Shown here piece by piece: positions 30,065-38,643 of a DNA stretch of 64,000 nucleotides (position 1 is its first letter; each line of letters opens with the position of its first letter). The notes beneath the pieces were generated by a model that saw only the letters and a program-made list of their open reading frames with translations, did no database searches and was not told the DNA's origin. Source of the DNA: WHTI01 sp963826105 (GTDB taxonomy: Bacteria; Actinomycetota; CADDZG01; WHSQ01). The translations under genes were made by a program, and so were the position numbers. The DNA is taken from NCBI GenBank assembly GCA_963826105.1, contig CAWGWA010000006.1, positions 248,001 to 312,000 on the forward strand, written 5' to 3'.

Positions 30065-30495
30065 CCCTCCAGTGTGCGCTTGAGAGCCTGCAGACCGACG
30101 ACATACGACCCGGCGCCGAAACCGGTAACGACGCCAACGGCTTCCTCGGCCGTCACCGAGGACCGCCGCCATTCCTCACGTGCATGGATGTTCGAAAGAT
30201 GAACCTCGACGACCGGGTAATCGACCGCACGGATCGTGTCGGCGATGGCGCGGCTTGTGTGCGAGTACGCGGCGGGATTGAGCAGGACGCCATCGATGCG
30301 TCCGGAGCCGGCTTGGAGCAACTCGATGATCTCGCCCTCGCGCTGGGTCTGATGGAACTCAACCTCGACATCGAGTTCCCTGGCGGCCGCCGTGACCAGC
30401 GCGTTGATGTCCTCCAGGGTTTGATCACCGTAGATGTCGACCTCACGCGTGCCCAACAGGTTCAGGTTGGGGCCGTGTACGACCATCACTTTCAT
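30061..30495 (-). CDS. aroQ: 3-dehydroquinate dehydratase, type II
   Basis: Third step of the shikimate pathway. The 144 residues match the type II family: HGPNLNLLGTRE, the catalytic Tyr in DIYGDQ, NPAAYSHTSRAIADTI, and EVHLSNIHAREEWR with the active-site His and Arg. The start at 30495 follows the aroKB sequence and overlaps its stop by 4 bases (ATGA). No frameshift. Confidence 0.97.
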   Translation of the reverse strand: MKVMVVHGPNLNLLGTREVDIYGDQTLEDINALVTAAARELDVEVEFHQTQREGEIIELLQAGSGRIDGVLLNPAAYSHTSRAIADTIRAVDYPVVEVHLSNIHAREEWRRSSVTAEEAVGVVTGFGAGSYVVGLQALKRTLEG

Positions 30496-32027
30496 GCTGC
30501 CAGCCTCTCGAGAGCTTCGATCAACGCGCCCCGTGGAGCGACGATGCCTATTTCTGCGTGTCCCAGCCGAGAGAGAAGAACGAACCTCACTCCCCCTCTG
30601 TACTTCTTGTCCCGTACCCACGCCCGATCGAGTTCCTCGATGTCCAGGGACGCTCGGACCGGTAGACCCACCGCCTCGAGCACACCTCTATGTCGATCCA
30701 CTGAAGTCTCGTCGAGGCGACCGAGCACGGCTGACAGATGGGCGGCCGCCATCATACCGAGCGACACCGCTTCGCCGTGGCGGATCGAGCCGTATCCCCC
30801 GGTCACCTCGATGGCGTGAGCGAAGGTGTGGCCGTAGTTGAGAGTCTCTCTCAGTCCTGACTCGCGCTCGTCGCGCGCGACCACGCTGCATTTGATCCGT
30901 GCCGAAGTGAGAACGATGTCCTCGATGTTCTCTTGAACGGCCGCCAGCCCGCGCTCAAGGATGTCGAGGATCCTGGGCTCGGAGATGAATCCGTACTTGG
31001 CGACCTCGGCCAGGCCGGCCGTGAACTCGGGGGCCGGGAGGGTCGAGAGGACCGACGTGTCGCAGATGACCGCCGACGGTTGATGGAAGGTGCCGACCAG
31101 GTTCTTGCCCGCGGGCAGGTTAACCCCCGTCTTGCCTCCGATGGCCGCGTCCACCATGCCGAGGAGGGTCGTGGGGACGTGCACGACCGGCATCCCGCGG
31201 TTGTAGGTGGAGGCAACGAAGGCGGCAAGGTCCGTGACGACTCCTCCGCCGACGCCGATGATGAGGTCGTGCCGGTGGGCCGCCGAAGCCGCGAGACGTT
31301 CGTACAGGATGGCCGCTCCGCCAAGGGTTTTGGAGGTCTCTCCCTCCGGGACCATCAAGGTTTCGGCGTTGGACACCGACCGGGAGACGCTCGTCGCGAT
31401 GGACTCCAGCGATGGGTGACTGACGACGAAGACCTTCTCTGCCTCTCGGGCGACCGGCAGACTGCCAAGGACCAGGCAGCTCCCATCCCCCACGTACACG
31501 GGTCTCTTGACCCCCGCGACGACCGCGTCCACCCTTTCGATGTCTGCCAGCTGAGCGATCGACCCGGCGATGTCGACCGGGTCTCGTCCATCCACGGGGA
31601 TCGAGAGATCGGCGGCCGCCAGGTACCCGACCCGACGCTCTGATGCCAGCGTTGCGAGGTCCGAGCGAGCGAGCATCGGACGCTCGGCGTCCTCCCCCAC
31701 TCGGACTTCTGCCTCATCGGCGGAAACGTCGAGGTGCACCACGATCGAGTCGGACGCTTTCAGGGCCGCCCGGGTGCGCTCGTCGCCGAGCGCCCCACCT
31801 CCCAGAGCTAGGACCTCAGGACGATCGGCGAGCAGTGCTGCGATCGCATCGGCTTCTATCCGTCGGAACGCGACTTCACCTTCGGTCTCGAATATCTCGC
31901 TGATCTTCCGCCCGGTGGTCGCGGTGATGTGTTCATCGGCGTCGACGAAGCGTGCGTCCGTGCGTTCGGCGAGGAGACGGCCGACGGTCGACTTGCCGGC
32001 GCCCATGAATCCGACGAGGACTATCAC
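30492..32027 (-). CDS. aroKB: Shikimate kinase / 3-dehydroquinate synthase fusion
   Basis: One uninterrupted 511-residue frame. Residues 1-160 form shikimate kinase: P-loop GFMGAGKST at 6-14, the shikimate-binding DADEHI, and RRIEADAI, then GGGALGDERT. Residues about 165-511 form dehydroquinate synthase: IGVGGGVVTDLAAFVAST, TTLLGMVDAAIGGKTGVN, GLAEVAKYG, and the zinc-binding His in LNYGHTFAHAIE and RHGEAV. The two enzymes act at steps 5 and 2. AroK-AroB fusions are known, for example in Thermotoga. GTG start overlaps the aroC stop (GTGA). Confidence 0.96.
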   Translation of the reverse strand: MIVLVGFMGAGKSTVGRLLAERTDARFVDADEHITATTGRKISEIFETEGEVAFRRIEADAIAALLADRPEVLALGGGALGDERTRAALKASDSIVVHLDVSADEAEVRVGEDAERPMLARSDLATLASERRVGYLAAADLSIPVDGRDPVDIAGSIAQLADIERVDAVVAGVKRPVYVGDGSCLVLGSLPVAREAEKVFVVSHPSLESIATSVSRSVSNAETLMVPEGETSKTLGGAAILYERLAASAAHRHDLIIGVGGGVVTDLAAFVASTYNRGMPVVHVPTTLLGMVDAAIGGKTGVNLPAGKNLVGTFHQPSAVICDTSVLSTLPAPEFTAGLAEVAKYGFISEPRILDILERGLAAVQENIEDIVLTSARIKCSVVARDERESGLRETLNYGHTFAHAIEVTGGYGSIRHGEAVSLGMMAAAHLSAVLGRLDETSVDRHRGVLEAVGLPVRASLDIEELDRAWVRDKKYRGGVRFVLLSRLGHAEIGIVAPRGALIEALERLAA

Positions 32028-33199
32028 TCCGGTGATGGCGGGCGAAGTCGTTCCGACACGCGCTTCTGGTAGGCGTCGAACGACGACCTGAGTTCGTCCA
32101 TGGTGTCGCCGCCGAACTTCTCGAGCACCGCATCAGCCAGGACGAGAGCCACGACCGCTTCACAGACCACACCGGCGGCGGGGACCGCGCATGCGTCGGT
32201 ACGCTCCTGGAAGGCTTCGGCCGGCTCCCCCGTCTCCATGTCGAGGGTCTTGAGTCGCTTCTTGAGGGTCGAAAGAGGTTTCATCGCCGCACGCAGACGC
32301 AGGGTTCCGCCGACGGTCATCCCTCCTTCGGTCCCACCCGCTCTGTTGGTGGCCCGGGATCCGTCGGCTTCGATCTCATCGTGTGCCACGGTTCCGCGGC
32401 GAGCGGCAGAAGCGAAGCCGTCCCCGATCTCGACACCCTTGATCGCGTGGACCGCCATGAGCTCTGCTGCGAGGCGTCCGTCGAGCTTGCGATCCCAGTG
32501 GACGTGGGATCCCAGGCCGGGCGGCAGCCCGAAGGCCAGGATCTCGACGATCCCGCCGAGAGAGTCCCCCTCATCCTGAGCTTGGTCGATCGCCTCGACC
32601 ATCGCGGCCCCGGTCGCCTCGTCGAAGCACCGGACGGGCGACGAATCGACCGTCTCGCGGTCGGACGGTTCCGGCCGTGGGAGATCCTCGGGAACCGCAG
32701 CCTCCCCGATGCGAACTACGTGAGACATGACCTCGATCCCGAGGAGGCTCAACAACGACCGCGCCACGGTGGCGATGGCCACCCTGGCCGCGGTCTCTCG
32801 GGCGCTCGCGCGCTCGAGCACGTCACGGGCGTCGTCGAAGTCGTACTTGAGCATCCCGACGAGATCCGCGTGGCCGGGCCGGGGTCGGGTCAACGAGCGG
32901 CCACCGGGGTCTCCCTCGATCGGCATGACGTGCGCCCACTTCTGCTCGTACTCCGAGTTCCTAACGATCAAGGCAACCGGGCTGCCGAGCGTCCGGGAAC
33001 CCCTGACGCCGGAGAGGATCTCGAGTTCGTCCGCCTCGATCTTCATCCGGGGGCCGCGTCCGTGCCCCATCCGGCGGCGGGCGAGTTCATCGGTGATCGC
33101 CTTCTTGGAAACGGGCACCCCTGCAGGCAGCCCCTCGAGGATCGCCACGAGGGCGGGGCCGTGTGACTCACCGGCGGTCAGGTAGCGCAGTCGTCCCAT
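32024..33199 (-). CDS. aroC: Chorismate synthase
   Basis: Last shikimate step, FMN-dependent. The 391 residues hold the three family signatures: GESHGPALVAILEGLPAG near the N-terminus, SARETAARVAIATVARSLL in the middle, and RAGGTEGGMTVGG followed by RLRAAMKPLSTL near the C-terminus, with GRGPRMKIE and RPRPGHADL in between. It begins the operon aroC-aroKB-aroQ-pepP-efp-nusB and lies just past a hairpin that closes the pilus operon. Confidence 0.97.
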   Translation of the reverse strand: MGRLRYLTAGESHGPALVAILEGLPAGVPVSKKAITDELARRRMGHGRGPRMKIEADELEILSGVRGSRTLGSPVALIVRNSEYEQKWAHVMPIEGDPGGRSLTRPRPGHADLVGMLKYDFDDARDVLERASARETAARVAIATVARSLLSLLGIEVMSHVVRIGEAAVPEDLPRPEPSDRETVDSSPVRCFDEATGAAMVEAIDQAQDEGDSLGGIVEILAFGLPPGLGSHVHWDRKLDGRLAAELMAVHAIKGVEIGDGFASAARRGTVAHDEIEADGSRATNRAGGTEGGMTVGGTLRLRAAMKPLSTLKKRLKTLDMETGEPAEAFQERTDACAVPAAGVVCEAVVALVLADAVLEKFGGDTMDELRSSFDAYQKRVSERLRPPSPE

Positions 33200-33219
33200 C
33201 GAGCAATCATCGCATCCAA

Positions 33220-33243
33220 AGGCGCACGAACGGTGGTGCGCCT
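33220..33243 (-). terminator. Hairpin at the end of the pilus operon
   Basis: A perfect 8-bp stem (AGGCGCAC / GTGCGCCT) with an 8-base loop overlaps the stop of the PilP-position gene and is followed by only TTT. The short U-tract makes it a weak intrinsic terminator, but its location between the pilus operon and aroC is right. Confidence 0.5.
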
Positions 33244-33604
33244 AGGGTGATGGTGTCGGAGTCGCTTCGGGGATCGGATCCACCGGCTGGCTACTCTCGA
33301 AAGGGTTACCCGCGGTATCCACCGCGCCCGGCGGAGGGTCGAACGGGTCGCGCGAGGCATTCGTGGGCGGATCGTCTCCCGGATCGTCGGTCTCGCCGGG
33401 GTCTGGAGTCTCACCGGGCGTCGGTTCCTCTGCGGGAACCTCGGTCGGCTCCACCACCGGCACCTCCCCCAGTTCGGCTGGCGGTTCCTCGCCCCCACTG
33501 AGCACGAAGAAGTAGAGCACCGCGATCAGGACCGCGAACAAGGCGACCACCGTGATGACCTGCTTCTTGTCGAGGTCCTTCTTCAGAGCTTGGTCCTTGG
33601 CCAT
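33242..33604 (-). CDS. Single-pass Pro-rich protein in the PilP position
   Basis: 120 residues. A short charged N-terminus, a membrane segment at about 16-34 (VITVVALFAVLIAVLYFFV), then a Pro/Glu/Asp-rich extracellular tail with several repeated PTPGETPDPGETDDPG-like units. SRDPFDPPP near residue 83 resembles the conserved DPF/NPF element of PilP lipoproteins, but there is no lipobox and no C-terminal PilP beta domain. It follows pilO at the end of pilM-pilN-pilO. A role in linking the alignment complex to the envelope is inferred from order. Confidence 0.7.
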   Translation of the reverse strand: MAKDQALKKDLDKKQVITVVALFAVLIAVLYFFVLSGGEEPPAELGEVPVVEPTEVPAEEPTPGETPDPGETDDPGDDPPTNASRDPFDPPPGAVDTAGNPFESSQPVDPIPEATPTPSP

Positions 33605-33613
33605 GTCTGTCTC

Positions 33614-34240
33614 CTACGAGGATGGGGCGGGAGTGGTCCCTGTCTCTGGGGTGGTCGTTCCATCGGCGTTCGGCGTGGTGACAACGGCGCCCGCGGGCAA
33701 CTCGAAGAAGATCCGGGCGGTTGCGTTCATCCTCACGATCCTCTCGCCGGTTGCCGTATCGATCTGGGTTTCCAGATTGAAGAGGTCGATGCGCACCGCC
33801 CTCTCGAGATCGTAGAAACGTCTGACGAAATCTTGCACGGAGAAAAAGTCACCACCGACGCCGATGGTCATCCGAACCTCGGCCACTGTTGCTCCTTCAG
33901 GCGGGGATTTGGCGACCTCCGGGCCGATCTCGACGAAGTCCACGCCCGCTTCGGTAGCAGCGCTCTGGATCTGGCGGATGAGCTTCGATACCGCGTTCTT
34001 GCGCGGAACGAGGGCCCGAACGCGCTCCAGTTGCGCCTCGAGCTCGGACGCGTTCTCCTCAAGGGCCTGAAGCCTCGCAAGCTCCAATTGCAGCGCCTGA
34101 GTGGCGTTCTCCTCAGTTGCTATCTGCGTCTGAACTTCCACGAGCTCTGACTGACGCGGACGGATGAGGAACATGTACATCAGAAGCCCGACGAGGACGA
34201 AGCCGACGCCGACTGCGATGAGGCGCGTCCGAGTACTCAT
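33614..34240 (-). CDS. pilO: Type IV pilus inner-membrane protein PilO
   Basis: 208 residues: one N-terminal membrane segment (about 7-26), a coiled coil rich in Glu, Gln and Leu (about 30-75), then a ferredoxin-like alpha/beta domain (AVSKLIRQIQSAATEAGVDF, MTIGVGGDFFSVQDFVRRFY) and a disordered Thr/Pro tail. PilO pairs with PilN to form the alignment complex around PilM. It overlaps pilN by one base at 34240. Confidence 0.92.
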   Translation of the reverse strand: MSTRTRLIAVGVGFVLVGLLMYMFLIRPRQSELVEVQTQIATEENATQALQLELARLQALEENASELEAQLERVRALVPRKNAVSKLIRQIQSAATEAGVDFVEIGPEVAKSPPEGATVAEVRMTIGVGGDFFSVQDFVRRFYDLERAVRIDLFNLETQIDTATGERIVRMNATARIFFELPAGAVVTTPNADGTTTPETGTTPAPSS

Positions 34241-34896
34241 CAGAGTGCGCCCTGGTAGCGCTGGCTGAGGGCCTCGGACCCGAGCTCCAGCGTGCTATCG
34301 AACTGGAAAGATCCATCCCCGCTGGTGGTTCCTACCGCTCGTGCTGCACCGTTCAGCCAGAGGGATCCGAACGATTCCGACGACTCCAACCGCTCGAGCC
34401 AATCGGCGATCGCGATCATCGAAAGAGCTTGGCCGGTGAACTGAACGCGCCCTGTAGAGGGCTCTTCCGCGATCCTCACCGCCGCGGCCTCGGTCCCCAC
34501 CGGAGTCGATCCCTCGGTCGCGCCGGCTGAGGCGCTCAGCGTTTCGATCCAGGCATCCCGTGGGATCAGACTCGAGAGCTGTGTGAGTACCGAAGGCCAG
34601 TAGATGTCTCCCACCATGACCGTCTGGAGGGCTCCCGTCTTGGCGATGACTTCCGTCTCGAGGGCGGCAAACTCCTGTAGTTCATCGGATTGAGCTTGGA
34701 GGTCGGCATTCAGCGCCTGAGCCTCGGCGAGCCTCTGCTCCTCGGAATTCACCTTGCTCCCTAGGCTGACCCACCAGAGAACGACCAGCGCCAACAGCGC
34801 GATGCCCCCAAGGGCCACGAGCGCGACGGTTCGACTCTGCCGCCTCTTTAGCTCGTAAGTCCTAGGAAGGAGATCTGCCCCCCGCATGATGCTCAT
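34240..34896 (-). CDS. pilN: Type IV pilus assembly protein PilN
   Basis: 218 residues. The cytoplasmic tip begins MSIMRGADLLPRTYELKRR, a variant of the NLLP motif that binds PilM. A membrane segment follows at about 24-45, then a coiled coil (SEEQRLAEAQALNADLQAQ) and a beta-rich domain. The ATG at 34896 was chosen because it overlaps the pilM stop as ATGA and lies next to the NLLP-like motif; a slightly longer frame exists. Neighbours pilM and pilO support the call. Confidence 0.92.
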   Translation of the reverse strand: MSIMRGADLLPRTYELKRRQSRTVALVALGGIALLALVVLWWVSLGSKVNSEEQRLAEAQALNADLQAQSDELQEFAALETEVIAKTGALQTVMVGDIYWPSVLTQLSSLIPRDAWIETLSASAGATEGSTPVGTEAAAVRIAEEPSTGRVQFTGQALSMIAIADWLERLESSESFGSLWLNGAARAVGTTSGDGSFQFDSTLELGSEALSQRYQGAL

Positions 34897-35945
34897 CGGG
34901 AACCCGACCACATCGAAAGGCCCATGGCGGTACCGACCACAGGCTCAATCTGCTTCTGGATCTCGGGAGAGAGTTTCGTCCGCACACCCGCGAGTGGCGC
35001 GGCCATCTCGACGCGGGTCTGCAGTCCAAGTTCCAGTTTCTGAAGCAGTCCCTGAGACAGCGCCCCGCCGCCCGTTAGAAGCACAGACGACACGTCCTCG
35101 CCCTTCTCGCGGGTCGTGTAGTAGTCGATCGAACCGCGGATCTCCTCGGCGAGGAGGTCCACCTCCCGGGCGACGATGTCGTACGCATCCGAGTCGGAGA
35201 CACCCTTGCTCAGATCGAACTTGAGGGCCTCTGCCTGCTCGAGACTGAGATCCAGCTCACGCGCCAGTGCGCTCGTGATCCCATCGCCGCCGATCAGAAG
35301 GATCCTCACGAATCGCGGTTCGCCGTTCACGTGGATCATGATGTCGGTCACACCCGCCCCGACGTCAACGATCGCTTGCGCGCCCAACCCACCGACCTCG
35401 CCGCGAGCCTCGGGGCTGATCGCGCGGGCAACCGCGAAGGGACTGAGATCCACACCGGCAATGTCGAGGCCTGCGGCCTGAACCGTGTCTACGAAGCCTT
35501 CGACCATCTCGGTAGCGGCGGCAACCAACAGCACGTTCATCATCCGATCGCCGTCGTCATTGGTGAACTCACCGAGGATGTCGAAATCGAACTCCGCCTC
35601 GTCGGCCGGCATCGGAACGTGGTCGGCAGCCTGATAGCGGATGGACGCGCGGAGTTCCTTCTCGTCGAGGTAAGGGAGTTCAACCTGTCTAACGACGACC
35701 CGGTGATTGGCAAGGCCGATCACGACCCTGTCGGACCCCATCTTGGAGCGCTTCCAAAGCCGCGCTATCGCGTCGGACACGACCTTCGTATCCTGGATCT
35801 GGCCGTCGACAACGGCCCCGTCTGGAAGCGGCATCTGCGCGAAAGCAGCCAGCTGCGAGCCACCGCGGGAAGATGTGACACGCGCTGCCCTCAAGGCGCT
35901 GGTCCCCACGTCGAGACCGACGATGGGGGCTGAGCCGATCGGCAC
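34893..35945 (-). CDS. pilM: Type IV pilus actin-like protein PilM
   Basis: A cytoplasmic actin-fold ATP-binding protein that anchors PilN. The 350 residues hold phosphate-1 LDVGTSALRAARV, connecting segments, phosphate-2 IVDVGAGVTDIMI, and the adenosine motif LLTGGGALSQGL. RRSIDYY-type helix GSIDYYTTRE is as in other PilM. The GTG at 35945 is 3 bases after the HTH gene stop. Complete length. Confidence 0.95.
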   Translation of the reverse strand: MPIGSAPIVGLDVGTSALRAARVTSSRGGSQLAAFAQMPLPDGAVVDGQIQDTKVVSDAIARLWKRSKMGSDRVVIGLANHRVVVRQVELPYLDEKELRASIRYQAADHVPMPADEAEFDFDILGEFTNDDGDRMMNVLLVAAATEMVEGFVDTVQAAGLDIAGVDLSPFAVARAISPEARGEVGGLGAQAIVDVGAGVTDIMIHVNGEPRFVRILLIGGDGITSALARELDLSLEQAEALKFDLSKGVSDSDAYDIVAREVDLLAEEIRGSIDYYTTREKGEDVSSVLLTGGGALSQGLLQKLELGLQTRVEMAAPLAGVRTKLSPEIQKQIEPVVGTAMGLSMWSGSR

Positions 35946-35948
35946 GGC

Positions 35949-36152
35949 CTAGCTCTCGTTCTCTACGCGCACCGTGCGATCGTTGAGGTATCTCTCGATG
36001 TCGCCGCGGCGGATCCGGTAGTTCTTCCCGACCCTGATGGCCGGGAGTTGCCCGGACTTGATCAGCCGGTAAACGGTCATATTGGACACACGCATGATCC
36101 CGGCTACCTCACCCACAGTAAGGAGTGAAGCCTCGTGATGCGTCTGTGACAT
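35949..36152 (-). CDS. Excisionase-type (HTH_17) DNA-binding protein
   Basis: 67 residues forming a winged helix-turn-helix of the MerR/excisionase type: LLTVGEVAGIMRVSNMTVYR (recognition helix), then LIKSGQLPAIRVGKNYRIRRGDIERYL. BldC-like regulators of Actinomycetota share this fold. There is no integrase or attachment site near, so a transcription role is more likely than excision. The ATG at 36152 has AAAGGTG six bases upstream; a GTG nine bases earlier overlaps that site. It leads the pilM-pilN-pilO operon. Confidence 0.85.
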   Translation of the reverse strand: MSQTHHEASLLTVGEVAGIMRVSNMTVYRLIKSGQLPAIRVGKNYRIRRGDIERYLNDRTVRVENES

Positions 36153-36280
36153 CGTCTTCACCTTTCGTCATGCCCGTATGGAGAAACATGTCCGGGCTCG
36201 CAGCCCCGAGCTGCGTGCCGTGGTGCTGTTGGTGCGGTAGTTCACCGCCCGAACCTCATGTGGCTCCATGGGGCGACATT

Positions 36281-36309
36281 AGTGAACACTCTTGCTCTTT
36301 AACGGTCAA
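36281..36309 (-). promoter_or_regulatory. Possible promoter of the HTH-pilMNO operon
   Basis: TTGACC (36309-36304), a 17-base spacer and TTCACT (36286-36281) on the minus strand. The -35 is good, the -10 poor. It lies in the 217-base gap that precedes the HTH gene; the rest of that gap holds a GC-rich hairpin region but no recognised riboswitch. Confidence 0.3.
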
Positions 36310-36354
36310 GGAACTAATCGACCATCTGGAGCGGTTTCCTTAGCCCCGAGCGCC

Positions 36355-36379
36355 TTTTAGGTGCACTTTTTAGGTGCAC
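36355..36379. repeat. Short tandem duplication across the pilX stop codon
   Basis: TTTTAGGTGCAC occurs at 36355-36366 and again at 36368-36379, a 13-base period. Each copy contains the palindrome GTGCAC, and the second copy includes the PilX stop codon. On the minus strand the two palindromes could pair around CTAAAAA, but no U-tract follows. Confidence 0.75.
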
Positions 36380-37986
36380 GAGGAGGCCACTGGAGGGTCG
36401 GCCGGTTTGCACTCGGCCCAGGTCTTGACCTCCCACGCCGACGCCACCGGATCGAGGAAGAACGGGGGCGTCGTGTACTTGAGCTTCTGGTCGTAGGTGT
36501 AGTCCTTGGCATAGCCGGTCGATGGCGAACTGCCCGAGAAAGTCCCGACCGGGCCGCGGTACTGCTGCCCGATAGTCCCGAAGATCGACAGGGTCCCAAG
36601 CGGATTCCCTCTGTTGTGATTCTGCATCCGGAACGAATGCGTGATCGTCAAGATCGCGGCGTGGACGATCGGATCACTGAGCGAGCCGGACAGGTTGTTC
36701 GACGACGATGCAGGATGGTAGATCTCGACGTAGTTGTCGGCGATAAGACCGAGGATGTCGGTCCCCGACGTTCCGCCGTGATACGTCAGGTTCCCAGTGA
36801 TGATCACCGAGTCCTGGGCCGCGATGGTTACCTTGCCATTCACGGTGCCCGAAACGAACACGTCTCCATCGAAGCATCCATACTGTGAGGTGTTGAGGTC
36901 GTTCGAGATCGGATACCCGAGGGGGTTCCCCGAACCCACCGAGCACGACGCCCGGTAGTTGGGGTCGCTCGAGTTCGTCGGTACCGACTGAACGAAGATC
37001 ACACCGTTCGCCGGCATGGGCTGGTTCGTGCCGAGACTGCAGTTACTGTCCTGCGTGTAAGGACTAGTCACCGACATGGTCCCGGTCGAGTTGAAAGTGA
37101 TGCTGGTTGGGCCGGTGAGGAGACATCCTTCTCCACCCACCGTAGCGTCCGCGTAGTTCCTGATCGCGCTGTTCGTCGGCGGCATCGTAAGAGACGGAGC
37201 GTAAGCAGGGTCTCCCGCCCGCGCGAACGTCGGACTCGCAGAACCACGGAATCGATTCGAACTGGAGGAGCAGTTAGTCGCTCCACTGGGGCAGGTCCCA
37301 TCCCAGGTCGTGCTGGTTTCCCCTTGGAAGTTCGGAGATCCACTCAGGAGAAGAGCATCGTTGGTGTGGAGCGGTCCCTTGATCGTGTCGGCACTGATGA
37401 ACGAGATATCCGAACAACTACTGCTCCTTGAGGGACTGTCGTAATAGTGACGCGCGCAATTGGTTTGCGCCTGAGCCGGGCTGAAAGGGCTGCCCGAGTA
37501 GGAGATCGGGTCGGTCGTTTCGAATTCCGTGAAGTACAGGTAGTCGAGGAAGTTCCTCCGGCGGAAGAGCGCTTCGATCGTTCGGGTCACGCCGTTCACG
37601 CGACCCGATGACTTGATCTTCACGATCCCCTGCGTCGACATCAGGGACGAATCGATGTAGTACCGGAAGAAGCTGTCGGCCGCGCCCGGCACCTTCACCC
37701 ACTGGGTGAAAGCCGTGTTGCCGTCCGGCGGGGGCGTGGTGTCGTTGTACTGCCAGTAGGTCGAGTCACGACTCAGCCTGAAGAGATAGTCGTCGATCCC
37801 TGCTTCGGCGGCAGGCAGCGCGGCGTTCCAGTCCTGATCCCGCCGAGACGAGTTCAGAGACGTAAGGGCGAAACCGGTAGAGGCGGCAACCAACGTCATC
37901 AGGACGACGGAGATGATGATCACCGTGACCAGTGCGATCCCGCGCTCGTCCGATCTCAGTGTCCTGAGTCTGCGACCTAGTCTCAT
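36370..37986 (-). CDS. PilX-like large minor pilus protein
   Basis: 538 residues. After a short basic tip, DERGIALVTVIIISVVLM forms the N-terminal membrane helix typical of PilX; the prepilin-type Glu is absent. A helical ruler leads to a large Ser/Thr/Gly-rich, Cys-containing extracellular region. Residues about 390-440 (GDVFVSGTVNGKVTIAAQD, VIITGNLTYHGG) look like short repeated strands of a beta-solenoid. It overlaps pilW by TGATG and ends the minor-pilin operon. Function in priming or decorating pili is inferred. Confidence 0.82.
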   Translation of the reverse strand: MRLGRRLRTLRSDERGIALVTVIIISVVLMTLVAASTGFALTSLNSSRRDQDWNAALPAAEAGIDDYLFRLSRDSTYWQYNDTTPPPDGNTAFTQWVKVPGAADSFFRYYIDSSLMSTQGIVKIKSSGRVNGVTRTIEALFRRRNFLDYLYFTEFETTDPISYSGSPFSPAQAQTNCARHYYDSPSRSSSCSDISFISADTIKGPLHTNDALLLSGSPNFQGETSTTWDGTCPSGATNCSSSSNRFRGSASPTFARAGDPAYAPSLTMPPTNSAIRNYADATVGGEGCLLTGPTSITFNSTGTMSVTSPYTQDSNCSLGTNQPMPANGVIFVQSVPTNSSDPNYRASCSVGSGNPLGYPISNDLNTSQYGCFDGDVFVSGTVNGKVTIAAQDSVIITGNLTYHGGTSGTDILGLIADNYVEIYHPASSSNNLSGSLSDPIVHAAILTITHSFRMQNHNRGNPLGTLSIFGTIGQQYRGPVGTFSGSSPSTGYAKDYTYDQKLKYTTPPFFLDPVASAWEVKTWAECKPADPPVASSCT

Positions 37987-38642
37987 CAGCTACCTGCCGA
38001 CACGGGGTTGTAGAACACGTTCGCCAGGCGAACCCGGTTGACGAGCGTGGCCGGTGGTGTACCGATTCCACTGGGCTGCTGGACCGAGATCGTGATCTCA
38101 ACCGACTGGACCCTGTCCCGATCCGTCTGTGACAACGGAACGGAAGCGAGCTCCACGAAAGTCTGTGAGGTGTTGCTGAAGTAGTGGTATTTGAAGATGG
38201 CTCCCGTAGGGACGATGTTGTTCGTCACCGACCTGGTCACCGGGGTCCCCGTGTAGGTGTAGTTGGGGGCCGTACCACCGGCGGCGGTCACTTGCTCGAC
38301 CAGTCGATTGGTGGAGTCGACGTAGAAACGCACGCGGCTCGGGCCACCTGAGGTCTTCCCGAGGTACGCGTAGAAGATCATCTCCCTCGAGTTGGCGAGG
38401 ATAAAGGGTGACGTGCCGGAGTCGAGCCGCGAGGCGGTCCGTAGGTCCTTGGTCACGTTGGCCATCATCACGCGCGCCTCTTCGAGGTTAGTGAGTCGCT
38501 CCTCGGAACCCTGGGTGGCGATCTGCATGTTGTCGAGGCCCCGGTAGAGCACCGCGAGAACGATCGAGAGGATGAACACGACAACCAGCATCTCAACCAG
38601 CGTGTAGCCGCCCTCTTCCTCCCGCACCTTCATTAGCGTCAT
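37986..38642 (-). CDS. PilW-like minor pilin
   Basis: 218 residues with a class III-type prepilin signal: EEEGG, cleavage at G12, then YTLVEMLVVVFILSIVLAVL with Glu at mature position 5. The globular part is beta-rich without recognised domains. The ATG at 38642 lies one base after the adhesin-like gene; a second ATG lies three codons on. It is probably a minor pilin helping to initiate assembly with the PilX-like protein. Confidence 0.87.
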   Translation of the reverse strand: MTLMKVREEEGGYTLVEMLVVVFILSIVLAVLYRGLDNMQIATQGSEERLTNLEEARVMMANVTKDLRTASRLDSGTSPFILANSREMIFYAYLGKTSGGPSRVRFYVDSTNRLVEQVTAAGGTAPNYTYTGTPVTRSVTNNIVPTGAIFKYHYFSNTSQTFVELASVPLSQTDRDRVQSVEITISVQQPSGIGTPPATLVNRVRLANVFYNPVSAGS

Positions 38643-38643
38643 G

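Noticed and set aside
35949..36152. Prophage or integrative element excisionase
   Set aside because: No integrase, direct repeats or tRNA is near; the gene is embedded in a pilus operon.
36153..36369. c-di-GMP riboswitch ahead of the HTH-pilMNO operon
   Set aside because: The gap is GC-rich and folds, but the GEMM core motifs were not found on either strand.
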